Positions 1 through 8,861 are shown, counted from the stretch's first letter. The stretch is DNA of 64,000 nt from Thalassobacillus pellis (GCF_016908295.1 NZ_JAFBDO010000001.1:992001-1056000), one strand, 5' to 3'. A program made the numbers and translations. The notes: generated from the letters alone by a model not told the origin.

Positions 1-138
1 GTCCATTCCCCACAGGTTATAGCTTCCATTCATATTCGTACTGAATACAAGTTGAGATTCATCAGGACTTACAGTAAAAGTCTGGATGCCGAACGTTTGG
101 AAAAAATACTCGACATCCGGTTTAGAAAAAGTGATCAT
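1..138 (-). CDS. S9 family peptidase (prolyl oligopeptidase type), N-terminal fragment
   Basis: Only the first 46 codons are inside the window; the gene continues past the left edge. The ATG at 136-138 follows a strong AGGAGG ribosome site. The visible protein starts MITFSKPDVEYFFQTFGI and contains VSPDESQLVFST followed by NLWGMD. That is the usual opening of the beta-propeller in acylaminoacyl-peptidase/YuxL-like S9 enzymes, which cleave short peptides in the cytoplasm. The catalytic domain is not visible, so the family call rests on the propeller opening alone. Confidence 0.7.
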   Translation of the reverse strand, partial: MITFSKPDVEYFFQTFGIQTFTVSPDESQLVFSTNMNGSYNLWGMD

Positions 139-230
139 ACCTCGTCTCCTCCTATGCATTTACAAAAATAGACACTTTTAATCTATTCGCTGTATGGGAG
201 CCTGAACCCTATCATTTTTGTAAAATAATC

Positions 231-1460
231 TCAGTCTAACTGTTTGATCTCTTTATAACGGAACAGAATAAAGAGAGAATACAAGACAACCAATATGGAG
301 CCGACTGTCATAATATGATCGATGGGCACACCTACCGATAATACGAGAGAAGTGATCGCATAGCTAACTGGTATCAGCCCCATAGATGCCAGCGAAATAA
401 GCCCCATGACCCTCCCTAGCACCTTATCATCAACAATACTTTGGATTGCGGAAATAAAAGGTATATTCGAACAGGATAAACATACACCAAATAGTCCAAG
501 CATAACTATCGCCATCCATAGATTAGCAGATAAGCTTAACCCTGCAAAAAAGAAACCAGAAATTATCAATGATATTATCCCAACCATCCCTCGCCTGTGT
601 TTGATATTCAAAACACCTACAATGATGGAACCGATGAGCATCCCGACTGCCAATCCTGCTTCCAGCATACTGAAGTCTATTGCAGTTCCTTTAAGAATTG
701 TTTTTACAAATAAAGGGAGTCCCATCGACATCGGACCGACAAGAAATAAATTCAGGAACACGGTCGTTAAAATGACTAAAGTCAATACCTTAGATTCCTT
801 TACATAAGCCACTCCCTCCCGAAATGTGTCCCAGAAGCCCTGTTCCTCGCCATCCCGCTGGCGATCCGTATCTGTAACACGCATAAAAAACACCAATATG
901 CTGGCAATCAACAGCATAACCGCGGTAGTCGCAAATACTATTTCATAATTACCAAACGCAATGATGATTCCAGCCAGCATCGGTGCCAGAATGAAAGAAG
1001 TCTGATTCGTCATCTGGATGATGGAATTGCCGCGAGTAAGGTTTTCCTTTTGAATGATTAATGGGATGACAGCACTTTCCGCAGCCCAGAAAAATGCATC
1101 TAGAATACCAAAGAACAAGGCAAACCCCACGAACGTCCATAATGTTATTTCCCCGAAAATAAACCAGAGAACAAGCCCTGCAAGAAGAAGACTCCTGGAA
1201 AAATCGGAGAGGAACATGATTTTCGTTTTACTGAACCTGTCGGCCACAGTTCCGCTGATAATCATGAACAATACACGAGGAATGCTTGCAGCTATATAAA
1301 TCATCCCTAGAGAAGCTTCCAAATTCAAAAAGTTAACAACGTACCAGCTCTGGGAAAATAAAAAGAAAGATATCCCAAAACTTGATAATAATGCCGCTCC
1401 CCATAAAAGAAGAAAGTTCTTATTCCGAAAAACGGACGGTGCTGTCTGTTCCTGTCGCAA
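231..1460 (-). CDS. MFS transporter, macrolide-efflux-like
   Basis: Integral membrane protein of the major facilitator superfamily with about 12 hydrophobic segments. The cytoplasmic loop motif GTVADRFSKTK after TM2 is the MFS motif A region, and RNKNFLLLWGAALLSSFG is typical of the MFS_3 drug-exporter group. The frame stays open to a TTG at 1568 (445 aa). I prefer the TTG at 1460, which follows AAGGA with 6-nt spacing and gives about 409 aa, starting just before TAPSVFRNKNF. It is monocistronic between the S9 peptidase and a degenerate repeat. The substrate cannot be read from sequence; export of a drug or metabolite is inferred from the family. Confidence 0.8.
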   Translation of the reverse strand: MRQEQTAPSVFRNKNFLLLWGAALLSSFGISFFLFSQSWYVVNFLNLEASLGMIYIAASIPRVLFMIISGTVADRFSKTKIMFLSDFSRSLLLAGLVLWFIFGEITLWTFVGFALFFGILDAFFWAAESAVIPLIIQKENLTRGNSIIQMTNQTSFILAPMLAGIIIAFGNYEIVFATTAVMLLIASILVFFMRVTDTDRQRDGEEQGFWDTFREGVAYVKESKVLTLVILTTVFLNLFLVGPMSMGLPLFVKTILKGTAIDFSMLEAGLAVGMLIGSIIVGVLNIKHRRGMVGIISLIISGFFFAGLSLSANLWMAIVMLGLFGVCLSCSNIPFISAIQSIVDDKVLGRVMGLISLASMGLIPVSYAITSLVLSVGVPIDHIMTVGSILVVLYSLFILFRYKEIKQLD

Positions 1461-1579
1461 ATCCTGTCCTTCATTACCAGCCAATTGTTTTACCGCCAAC
1501 CTTACCACGCCCTTTATTCGAGTTAATGATAGTTTATTAGATAGCCAGATCAGCGGCGATGCTCTCAAGAATGATTTCC

Positions 1580-1640
1580 TTTCAGTCTTAAGGCTGAATC
1601 TGGACGCGACAAAAGCGGAAGTGCCTGTTTACCCACGACT
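1580..1640. repeat. Eroded copy of the 121-bp inverted-repeat element
   Basis: The stretch contains GGCTGAATCTGGACGCGACA followed by AAAGCGGAAGTGCCTG. It matches the junction between units of the tandem repeat at 11419-11661 (GCTGGAGCTGGATGCGATAA then AAGCGGAAGCGCCTG) with several substitutions. Only the junction portion survives. It sits between the MFS gene and the M23 hydrolase terminator. Confidence 0.55.
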
Positions 1641-1651
1641 AAAACAAAAAA

Positions 1652-1680
1652 AGTATCACACCCGATTCGGATGTGATACT
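1652..1680 (-). terminator. Rho-independent terminator of the M23 hydrolase gene
   Basis: Perfect 9-bp arms AGTATCACA/TGTGATACT with an 11-nt loop. On the minus strand the hairpin is followed by a T-rich run, 15 bases after the stop codon of the upstream M23 gene. Confidence 0.85.
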
Positions 1681-1695
1681 TGATAAAACATATTT

Positions 1696-3015
1696 TTAAG
1701 GCAGGTATGGCAGTACTGGCACTGCGTTGGAACGAGAGCCATTCCACGGGCCTTCATGAATTTCAAAATGTAAATGCTGGCCAGTAGAGTTTCCTGTGTT
1801 CCCCATGTGCCCAAGGAAAGTACCTTGAGAAATAGATTGTCCGGCAGAAACAGCAGGAGCGTTTCTCATATGCGCATAAACGGTCGTGTATTGCTGCCCG
1901 TTTATGTAATGGCTCATGAACACAACATTACCATAGCTGTCATCATAGAAAGCACGAATGACTGTACCATCTGCAGCTGCGCGGATAGCAACCTTACTAT
2001 TAGTTGCAATATCTAACCCGGAATGGAATCGTCCCCAGCGTTGCCCGACTGTTGACGTTACAATACCTGATGTTGGCCAGCTGAAGATGCTTCCACTAGA
2101 TGATGCTTTTGTTTGTACCGGCTCTGGTTCAGATTGAGTGGATGCTGATGCCTGGCTGGACTTTTCTTCTTCTTTTGCCTCAGCTTTACGTTGACGTTCT
2201 AATTCCCTTTGTCTTTCAAGCTCACGCTGTCTCTCTAATTCGCGTTGACGCTCAAGTTCTTTCTGACGCTCAATTTCCTTTTGAATGGCAGCTTCCTGTG
2301 CTTTTAAAGTTTCTGCTTCTTCTTCAAGGCTCATCGCATGGTTGTGAAGTTCTTTTTCTTGTTTTTCAAGAGATGCCATCAGTTTATCTTGTTCAGCTTT
2401 TTGAGATTTAAGGTCTGCTTTTAATCCTTCCAATTCTGCAAGTTTATCCTGAAGAGATGCAAGTTTGCTTTCTACTTCAGCTTTCTTTTGCTTGACTGCT
2501 TCCTGGTCTGCTTTATGCTGTTCGAGGATCTCTTTATCCTGTTCCGCAATTGTGTTCAAAGCAAGAACCCTGTCCAGAAGGTCGCCGAAGTTTTTGGCTC
2601 CCATCAAGACTTCCAGATAGTCAATGCTTCCGCCGTTTTGGTACATAGCTTTTACACGTTCTTTCAGGAGCTTGTCCCGTTCAGCGATACGCTTTTCCAG
2701 TACAGCGATTTCTTCTTTAAGCTTTTCGATGTCTGCTTTCGTCTGATCGACTTCGCTTTGTTTCGTGGCAATTTTAGATTCTGTTTCTTTCACTTGTTTT
2801 TCTAGTTTTTCTATTTCATCAAGAACTTGTTCCTGCTCTGCCTGTATATCACTTATTTCCCCTTGTGTTTCTTTCTTTTCCTGCAGTTTGTTTTCCCGTT
2901 GTTCCCTTACATCTTCCAGTTTTTCCTGGTTTGATTCTGCAGTGGCGATACCTGGCAACGCAGGCATTACTCCAAGACTTAACGACAATGCGGCTAATAA
3001 TACTTTACGCTTCAA
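1696..3015 (-). CDS. PcsB/EnvC-like murein hydrolase with coiled coil and M23 domain
   Basis: Secreted protein of 439 aa. A signal peptide (about residues 1-26, ending near IATAES) is followed by a long coiled coil (about 30-280) of the CwlO/PcsB N-terminal type. A Gln/Arg/Glu-rich stretch of repeated ELERQR units comes next, then a C-terminal LytM/M23 domain (about 320-439) with HSGLD and HLHFEIH zinc-binding motifs. M23 enzymes are Zn endopeptidases cutting peptidoglycan cross-bridges. In related Firmicutes the coiled-coil hydrolase is activated by the FtsEX ABC complex, and here it lies 58 bp downstream of ftsX, which supports that partnership. The start is TTG, preceded by GGGGAGG at good spacing. 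Confidence 0.88.
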   Translation of the reverse strand: MKRKVLLAALSLSLGVMPALPGIATAESNQEKLEDVREQRENKLQEKKETQGEISDIQAEQEQVLDEIEKLEKQVKETESKIATKQSEVDQTKADIEKLKEEIAVLEKRIAERDKLLKERVKAMYQNGGSIDYLEVLMGAKNFGDLLDRVLALNTIAEQDKEILEQHKADQEAVKQKKAEVESKLASLQDKLAELEGLKADLKSQKAEQDKLMASLEKQEKELHNHAMSLEEEAETLKAQEAAIQKEIERQKELERQRELERQRELERQRELERQRKAEAKEEEKSSQASASTQSEPEPVQTKASSSGSIFSWPTSGIVTSTVGQRWGRFHSGLDIATNSKVAIRAAADGTVIRAFYDDSYGNVVFMSHYINGQQYTTVYAHMRNAPAVSAGQSISQGTFLGHMGNTGNSTGQHLHFEIHEGPWNGSRSNAVPVLPYLP

Positions 3016-3073
3016 ATCCTCTTCCTCCCCAAGGTGTTTCCATTTATTTTTTATTTGTAGTTATCTGTTTCAT

Positions 3074-3967
3074 TTAAACTTTCAAGAACTTACGAATGGA
3101 TGTCATGCTGCCCCAAAGGCCGATGACAATCCCCATTAGCGCTAACAACCCTGCTACCTGTAATACAAATGGATAAACAGGAAGTAAGTCGATGAATAAG
3201 GTCGGATATCTGGTTACGATTTCTGTGTAAATATAATCGTATCCGAATATTACAAACGCTATCGGGATTGCTGCGCCCAGTATCCCAATCATGATTCCTT
3301 CAAATAGGAATGGCCAGCGGATGAACCAGTTTGTTGCACCAACCAGTTTCATGATTTCGATCTCTCGACGGCGGGCGACAATTGTGATTTTAATTGTATT
3401 GGCAATCAAGAACATTGCAGTGAACAACAAACCGATAATCAGTCCAATACCAATGTTACGCATCACATTCATAACATTGAAAAGTCGTTCGACAGTTTGC
3501 TTTGCGTATTCAACATCAGCAACGCTCTTGAAATTCTCAATAGATTTTGCAACTGACAATGTGTCTTCCGGGTCAGCTGTTTTAACTACGTAAGCGTCAT
3601 TTAATGGATTCTCATCTTTTAATGAGGCAAAGACTTGACCTTCATCTCCTAGGCTTTCTATCAGCTGTTGCAGCCCTTCTTCTTTTGACTGATACTCTAC
3701 AGAAGCAACTTTCGAAATTCCTTCCAGTTCATTGCGAAGGGTTTCTTTGGCTTCTTCATCTGCAGTTCGTTCGATGAAAACTTTAATCTCGACATCTTCT
3801 TCAATTTGTGTACCAATCTCATTCAAATTGAATAACAAGGCAGCGAAAACACCTACAAGCAGCAAAGTGACTGTGACAGCAGAAATGGACGCAAATGACA
3901 TCCAGCCGTTACGAGCCAGGTTTTTGACGCCTTCTCTTCCATGACGCCCGAAGGTTTTAAGCTTCAT
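3074..3967 (-). CDS. ftsX: Cell-division ABC transporter permease FtsX
   Basis: 297 aa from the ATG at 3967 (an upstream in-frame TTG exists at 3994). The start MKLKTFGRHGREGVKNLARN and the segment IEIMKLVGATNWFIRWPFL are strongly conserved FtsX signatures. There are four membrane segments (about 25-45, 170-190, 220-240, 260-285) and an extracellular domain (about 50-165) that contacts the peptidoglycan hydrolase. FtsX transmits FtsE ATPase activity to hydrolases of the CwlO/PcsB type. The oddity is that ftsE, normally overlapping the ftsX start, is absent; about 560 bp of non-coding DNA lies upstream instead. The M23 hydrolase follows downstream. Confidence 0.93.
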   Translation of the reverse strand: MKLKTFGRHGREGVKNLARNGWMSFASISAVTVTLLLVGVFAALLFNLNEIGTQIEEDVEIKVFIERTADEEAKETLRNELEGISKVASVEYQSKEEGLQQLIESLGDEGQVFASLKDENPLNDAYVVKTADPEDTLSVAKSIENFKSVADVEYAKQTVERLFNVMNVMRNIGIGLIIGLLFTAMFLIANTIKITIVARRREIEIMKLVGATNWFIRWPFLFEGIMIGILGAAIPIAFVIFGYDYIYTEIVTRYPTLFIDLLPVYPFVLQVAGLLALMGIVIGLWGSMTSIRKFLKV

Positions 3968-4476
3968 ATCCGGCTTCACCTCTAACTGCTGCAAACAAAA
4001 TACTACTCACAAGCAATCTATGTATGTGTTTCTTTGTTGCATCTATTAACTGAAAAACTTTCCTGCTATTAAGACCTATCAAACTTCCATCTTGCATTAC
4101 GATCAAGCTTAATCACTTCCTATTAAAAATTCTTGGTGTATGTTCTTGGATTTCGCTTTGAGAAAACTGGTTTTATTGCTTCATTTATCCAAAACTCATT
4201 ATAACAAAGAAATTCGCCAATATTAGATTAATTTTTATTACATTTATGTTTCATTTTTTACGTGAATGTGACACAAAACTTATTTTTTCTACAAAATTCT
4301 CTGTAGAACCTTGTCGAATGATGTTTCTACTAATTTAATTATAATTACCTTTGTAATAATCAATAACTTTAATAGACAACAAGAAATGATGGTTTTAGGA
4401 ACTCGAGGGGGAAGGTGCTGGAACTGAATGCCACAAAACCGCAAGTGGCTCGCTCAGCTTAAGAAGCATTAAAAAA
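3968..4476. other. Gene-free region where ftsE would be expected
   Basis: AT-rich DNA without a convincing gene. A minus-strand frame entering ftsX ends in VRGEAGYEA and stops at the ATGAAGCTTAA overlap, which resembles the usual FtsE C-terminal tail (RGEYGYE-like). Upstream in that frame there is only a short ORF of about 46 codons without Walker or signature motifs. The right part carries an eroded repeat copy (4396-4464). Confidence 0.5.
4396..4464. repeat. Eroded copy of the 121-bp inverted-repeat element
   Basis: Contains ACTCGAGGGGGAAGGTGCTG, then GAACTGAATGCCACAAAACC, and ends CAGCTTAAG. This is the same order of blocks as the unit junction of the tandem copies at 11419-11661 and 28605-28838. 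About 70 bp remain. It lies directly before a hairpin terminator and in the gap where ftsE is missing. Confidence 0.6.
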
Positions 4477-4515
4477 ACACCCCGGGACATCCAAATAATG
4501 GATGTCCCGGGGTGT
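4477..4515 (-). terminator. CCCCGGGA-family hairpin terminator (ACATCC class)
   Basis: Perfect 16-bp arms ACACCCCGGGACATCC/GGATGTCCCGGGGTGT with loop AAATAAT. On the minus strand it is followed by a seven-T run, just after the small gene 4530-4862. It belongs to the recurring hairpin family described in the findings. Confidence 0.9.
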
Positions 4516-4529
4516 AACCCAAAAAACTC

Positions 4530-4862
4530 TTAGGGCTTTATGCTTTTTTTTGCATTTCTAGGCGATTTAGATTTTTTCAAACGTGCCAGTTCATGCTCCA
4601 GCCTTCTTTTTTCTTTTTGGATAGCGATCATTTCCGGAGATTCTTCTTCCCTATCGCCAGAAGCTGGATGAATGTGAACTTCATACCATGCTTTCTGGTC
4701 ATTACCTGAAACTTTTGGATTCCCTTCAATTTTTGCTTTAGGGAATTTTTTCTTCACAAAATCCAATTCTTCCGGAGACAATCTCAATTCCCTGAAATAG
4801 ACACCGTCACTAAATGATTCCTCCAGGAAAATATTGAACCTTTCCATCTCAACGCCTTTCAT
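4530..4862 (-). CDS. Hypothetical protein, 110 aa, highly charged C-terminus
   Basis: I do not recognise the family. The ATG follows AAGGGGG with good spacing. The N-terminal half (MERFNIFLEESFSDGVYFRELRLSPEELDF) looks globular. The last 40 residues are charged and helical (KEKRRLEHELARLKKSKS), probably a short coiled coil with a basic tail. It lies 57 bp downstream of the second MurE-like gene and directly before a terminator, so it is probably the last gene of that operon. No signal peptide or membrane segment is visible. Confidence 0.6.
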   Translation of the reverse strand: MKGVEMERFNIFLEESFSDGVYFRELRLSPEELDFVKKKFPKAKIEGNPKVSGNDQKAWYEVHIHPASGDREEESPEMIAIQKEKRRLEHELARLKKSKSPRNAKKSIKP

Positions 4863-4919
4863 TCAACTTCCCCCTTAATATAGGAATGTTGCAAATAACT
4901 GGACATACCGGCGTACTTC

Positions 4920-6446
4920 TTATTCTGTGGAAAAGATTGTTTGTCTGAGCTCCACTTTACCAGCTTCTCTCTGGTTCAGTTGATGCAAGGCAATTTCTGC
5001 CCCATGATCCATTCCCTGACAACCCCCAAGGAGTACAAGATCTTCGGATTCAATACTGGCAAGGGCGTGTGTAATAGCTTCTGGCAATTCATCATACAGG
5101 TGGACGGTTATCCCGGCATCTTCCATCACTTGCTGGAAAATTTCCACTTCTTCCTCTTGAACTTTATCCTTTTCTGTCACGTGGGAAACACTTGAAGTAG
5201 CGGTGATTTCGTCCACACCTAGCTTGGTTGCCCATTCAGCGATTGTTTCAGCATTTTCTCGGTTGACTTCAATGCCTCTGGCCCCACGGATCGCATAAAT
5301 GAGATGCAGATTGTTAAAATCCATATATTTCAGTGTTTCCAGCGTAACATTAATGTTTCCTGCATTAGCGAAATGATCATCAAGGACCTTTACATCCTTA
5401 TCGTAAATCATTTCAAACCTGCGTTCGACACCGCCAAAGGTTCTAAGTGTTTCCTGGATTGTGGAAATGGAAACACCGCTAAGAAGACCTGCGGTTATCG
5501 CTGCCATGGAGTTATATACAGAATGTAGTCCGGGCACAGCAAGTTCCATATCGAACTGACAAGGTTCATATTCCCTTCCCTCTGCATAAAATGGTTTGAC
5601 AATCTCCACAGTGAATTTGGCTCTGCCTGTTGATAAATCCAAATTTCTGCAGGTTAAATGACCATGATCGCTTTTCACCCCATAGGTGACCGGCGTGGCC
5701 ATAGTCTCTCCAATCAGCGACGAAGAGTATGGGCAGTCCAGATTAAGAACAGCAAAACTGCCCTCCCTGGCATTCCGTATAAGCTTTGATTTTGCGGCAA
5801 AATAGTTTTCGAATGAACCATGATCCGCAAGGTGCTCTCTGCTGACATTATTCAGCATGACTATATCATAATCGACCGTCTCCACTCGGTACATATCCAT
5901 AGCGATGGAGGAAACTTCCATACTGACATGAGAAACATCATTATCTGCCATCTGGGCAAGGTAATTCTGTAAATCTAAAGATTCCGGTGTGGTCAATTCT
6001 GATGGAATGTAAGAATCATCATTTTTAATCGAAACCGTACCGATCAATCCTGTTCGGAAACCGTGATTTTCCAAAATGGCATTGGTCATATAGGAAGTTG
6101 TTGTTTTACCGTTAGTAGCAGTAATACCTATCATTTTCATTTTTTCAGATGGAGACCGGTAAAAGGCAGCTCCGAGCTGCGCCAGAGCCTGGCGACTGTT
6201 TCCTACAATATATTGTGGAATGCTCATGCTCTCCTGGTAATCTTCCACGACCGCTGCGGCTGCCCCTTTGGAAATAGCCTGAGAAAGATATTTATGTCCA
6301 TCTGTTTTGTATCCTTTTACACAGACAAACAAATCTCCCTGAGAAACCTTCTGTGAATGATAGGATACTCCTGTGATTTCCAAATCTCTATGATTCATAG
6401 ATTCCTTTACTGTAATTGCCTGGAGAAGCTCTCCTATTCTTACCAT
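4920..6446 (-). CDS. MurE-like Mur ligase (paralogue a)
   Basis: 508-aa ATP-dependent amide ligase. The nucleotide-binding loop GITATNGKTTT is at 107-117, LTTPESLDLQ at 151-160 and MEVSS near 176. A C-terminal ligase domain follows. The N-terminal part (GDLFVCVKGYKTDGHKYL) is the UDP-MurNAc-binding domain typical of MurE. In place of the DNPR motif that selects meso-diaminopimelate, residues 417-426 read TSSVSHVTEK, and the usual DYAHTP block is DDHFANAG. Another amino acid or another acceptor is therefore likely. It is the third ligase-related gene in the run murE-b, racemase, murE-a. The ATG follows AGAGGTAG. It may add L-ornithine to the stem peptide or build another amide polymer; this is inferred. 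Confidence 0.82.
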   Translation of the reverse strand: MVRIGELLQAITVKESMNHRDLEITGVSYHSQKVSQGDLFVCVKGYKTDGHKYLSQAISKGAAAAVVEDYQESMSIPQYIVGNSRQALAQLGAAFYRSPSEKMKMIGITATNGKTTTSYMTNAILENHGFRTGLIGTVSIKNDDSYIPSELTTPESLDLQNYLAQMADNDVSHVSMEVSSIAMDMYRVETVDYDIVMLNNVSREHLADHGSFENYFAAKSKLIRNAREGSFAVLNLDCPYSSSLIGETMATPVTYGVKSDHGHLTCRNLDLSTGRAKFTVEIVKPFYAEGREYEPCQFDMELAVPGLHSVYNSMAAITAGLLSGVSISTIQETLRTFGGVERRFEMIYDKDVKVLDDHFANAGNINVTLETLKYMDFNNLHLIYAIRGARGIEVNRENAETIAEWATKLGVDEITATSSVSHVTEKDKVQEEEVEIFQQVMEDAGITVHLYDELPEAITHALASIESEDLVLLGGCQGMDHGAEIALHQLNQREAGKVELRQTIFSTE

Positions 6447-6476
6447 GTAACTACCTCTTTCCTTCTATCACCAATG

Positions 6477-7193
6477 TCATTTACTGCTAAGCGGAATAGA
6501 CGCCGTTCTAACAATGGAATCTGCAATTACTTCCATCGGATCGATAAAGGGTTTTGTAATGTGGTATGGCTGTAATACCAGCCCCACTTCAGTACAGCCT
6601 GAAATAATGAGCTCTGCCCCGTTCTCAATCAGCTCTTCAGCAGACTCCTGCAAGAGTTCAAGCGGCTCACCATAAGTGATCCCGCTTTTGATGCCATTCT
6701 CTCCGTAAATAGCACGCATCACCTTTTCATTTTGAGTGACGGTATTTGGATAAATCACTTCGATATTATCCATGTATTTCTCAAACAGACCTGTTTCCAA
6801 TGTACCGGAAGTAGCCAGTACGCCTATCTTTTTAACCTCTGGAAAGTTAGCAGATATATATCTCCTTAACTCGACAAAAGCATTCATAATAGGGAAGGAC
6901 ACTTCCTTTTGAACATAGTCTATGAAGTAATGTGCAGTCATACAGGGGACATATGCAATGTCAACACCTGCCCGTTCCAGGTTCTTCGCCGTCTCGACCA
7001 TTGCCGGTACAGGACTTGCCCCGCCTCTGGAAATGGCTTCTGTACGGTCAGGTATTTTAGGATTGCTGTCAATGATCACCCGAAAATGTTCCTGATCTTT
7101 TCTTGCATTTGTCGCTCGAATGACTTTCAAGTAGCCATCCGCTGTTGCTTCCGGGCCCATCCCCCCGAGTATGCCTATAATTTTGTCGTTCAT
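6477..7193 (-). CDS. Aspartate/glutamate racemase
   Basis: Cofactor-independent amino-acid racemase of about 238 aa. Both catalytic cysteines are visible, in YVPCMTAH and IISGCTEVGL, and the N-terminus IGILGGMGPEAT is the family signature. ATG at 7193 follows GAGGGA; an in-frame GTG lies further upstream at 7208. It sits between two MurE-like ligases with 30 and 41 bp gaps, so it is almost certainly co-transcribed with them. The overall type fits aspartate racemase, which would supply D-Asp for cell-wall cross-bridges. D-Glu for the stem peptide is the alternative product. Confidence 0.87.
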   Translation of the reverse strand: MNDKIIGILGGMGPEATADGYLKVIRATNARKDQEHFRVIIDSNPKIPDRTEAISRGGASPVPAMVETAKNLERAGVDIAYVPCMTAHYFIDYVQKEVSFPIMNAFVELRRYISANFPEVKKIGVLATSGTLETGLFEKYMDNIEVIYPNTVTQNEKVMRAIYGENGIKSGITYGEPLELLQESAEELIENGAELIISGCTEVGLVLQPYHITKPFIDPMEVIADSIVRTASIPLSSK

Positions 7194-7234
7194 GATCAGT
7201 TCCCTCACTTAACTATATGGCTCTGTTTCTGATT

Positions 7235-8779
7235 TCATCCTAAAATTCCTGCAACTCTGTTTTCCAAAGGCTTGAAAAGTTTTTCTTCATCTATTTCAGG
7301 GCGTGCTTCCTTCATCTGATTAAGGGCAATGTTGGCCCCAAAATCCATTCCCTGACTGCCGGCAAGGAGAACGATATCATCCGCTTCCACTTCGGATAAT
7401 GCATGGGATATGGCATCATCCAATTCTTCGTATAAATGGACTTTCACCCCGGCTTCATCCATTTCTTCCCGGAAGACCTCTATCTCTTCGTCTGTGACCT
7501 TATCTTTTGTTGTAACATGGGAGCGGCTCAGGGTTGCCACAACCTCCCCTATACCAAGTTTCGGCGCCCATTCGGCGATAGCTTTTGCGTTTTCCCTATT
7601 TACAGTTGGACCCCGGTTTCCCCTGATCGCATAAACAAGCTTTAGGTTTTTAAATTCCATTTTTTGCATAGTGCTTAAGGTAACATCTATATTACCGTTG
7701 TTGGCAAAGTGGTCATCAATAATCTTAAAGTCATCCTCGAAGATGATTTCAAAACGTCTTTCGACCCCGCCAAACTGCCGCAAGCTTGTTTGAATGGTAT
7801 TTACAGGAACGCCAGAGACAAGCCCGACAGTAATAGCAACCATCGAGTTATAAACAGAGTGATAACCGGGCGTAGCCAGTTCAATATCGAATTCCTGCGG
7901 TTCAACTTTCACCCCATTCACCTCAAACGGTTTGCGAACCTCCACCGTAAACTTGGCCCTTCCAGTGGAAAGGTCAAGGTTTTTACAGCAAAGATGCCCG
8001 TCCTCTTTTTCCACACTGAAGGTCAGCACCTGCGCCTTGGTTTCATTGACAAGCGAGGAAGAATAAGGGCAATCCAAGTTCAACACGGCACATTTATCCG
8101 GGCCGGCATTGCGGACCAGGCTGGCCTTGGTATTGAAATACTCTTCAAAAGAACCGTGCAGGTCAATATGCTCTCGACTGATATTGTTTAGTGTAACAAT
8201 ATCGAAATCAACGTTACCTATACGATGAAGATCAAGTGCAGATGAAGAAACTTCCATCGTAACATGCGAGATGTCACGCTCTCTCATTTGGGCAAAGTAA
8301 TGATGCAAATCCAGTGACTCCGGAGTCGTCAATGTGGCAGGCTCCGCATAGTCACCCATTTTCACCACAACAGTACCGATCAAGCCGGTTTTCCATCCAT
8401 GTTTTTCAAGAATGGCATCCGTCATGAACGAAGTAGTCGTTTTACCGTTCGTAGCTGTAATACCTACCGTTTTCATGGATTGGGAAGGGTGTCCGTAAAA
8501 TGTATCGCTCATTGCGGCCAAAGCCAAACGACTGTTTTTCACCCGAATTTGCGGGATATCCCACCCATCCTGTAAATCTTCCACGATTATAGCCGCTGCC
8601 CCGTTTTTGACAGCCCCACCAATATAATCGTGGCCATCTGTTACAAACCCCTTGATACAAACAAATACATCTCCAGGAGTAACATCGTTGGAGTTATAGG
8701 CAATCCCTGCAATGTCAATGTCTTTTTTATTCTCGCTTTCTATTATGTCGACTGATTCGAGCAATACATCCAGCTTCAC
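7235..8779 (-). CDS. MurE-like Mur ligase (paralogue b)
   Basis: 514 aa, clearly paralogous to the gene at 4920-6446 along its whole length (shared stretches such as AVLNLDCPYSSSL and NLDLSTGRAKFTVE). The ATP loop GITATNGKTTT is at 106-116. The DNPR position again differs (VATLSRSHVTTKDKV). The GTG start at 8779 overlaps an ATG-TGA minimal reading frame behind a GGGAGG site. First gene of the run with racemase and murE-a; a TATAAT box lies about 85 bp upstream. The pair may ligate two different amino acids, or the same one at different steps; which one is unknown. Confidence 0.82.
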   Translation of the reverse strand: MKLDVLLESVDIIESENKKDIDIAGIAYNSNDVTPGDVFVCIKGFVTDGHDYIGGAVKNGAAAIIVEDLQDGWDIPQIRVKNSRLALAAMSDTFYGHPSQSMKTVGITATNGKTTTSFMTDAILEKHGWKTGLIGTVVVKMGDYAEPATLTTPESLDLHHYFAQMRERDISHVTMEVSSSALDLHRIGNVDFDIVTLNNISREHIDLHGSFEEYFNTKASLVRNAGPDKCAVLNLDCPYSSSLVNETKAQVLTFSVEKEDGHLCCKNLDLSTGRAKFTVEVRKPFEVNGVKVEPQEFDIELATPGYHSVYNSMVAITVGLVSGVPVNTIQTSLRQFGGVERRFEIIFEDDFKIIDDHFANNGNIDVTLSTMQKMEFKNLKLVYAIRGNRGPTVNRENAKAIAEWAPKLGIGEVVATLSRSHVTTKDKVTDEEIEVFREEMDEAGVKVHLYEELDDAISHALSEVEADDIVLLAGSQGMDFGANIALNQMKEARPEIDEEKLFKPLENRVAGILG

Positions 8780-8861
8780 ATTGATTTCCTCCCTTCCTGC
8801 ACCATGACTCTATTCGACCTATTTCAAGTATATGGTAAATAAATGCTTTTCATAGTTGTCC

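Noticed and set aside
1565-1747. 60-codon minus-strand frame spanning the terminator
   Set aside because: Covers the degenerate repeat and the terminator of the hydrolase; no family or ribosome site.
2100-3139. Several plus-strand frames of 100-124 residues
   Set aside because: Shadows of the coiled-coil hydrolase on the other strand; no ribosome sites and skewed composition.
3957-4110. 46-codon minus-strand frame ending RGEAGYEA before ftsX
   Set aside because: Only the tail resembles FtsE; no helicase or ABC motif and a poor ribosome site. Kept as hint of a deletion, not as gene.
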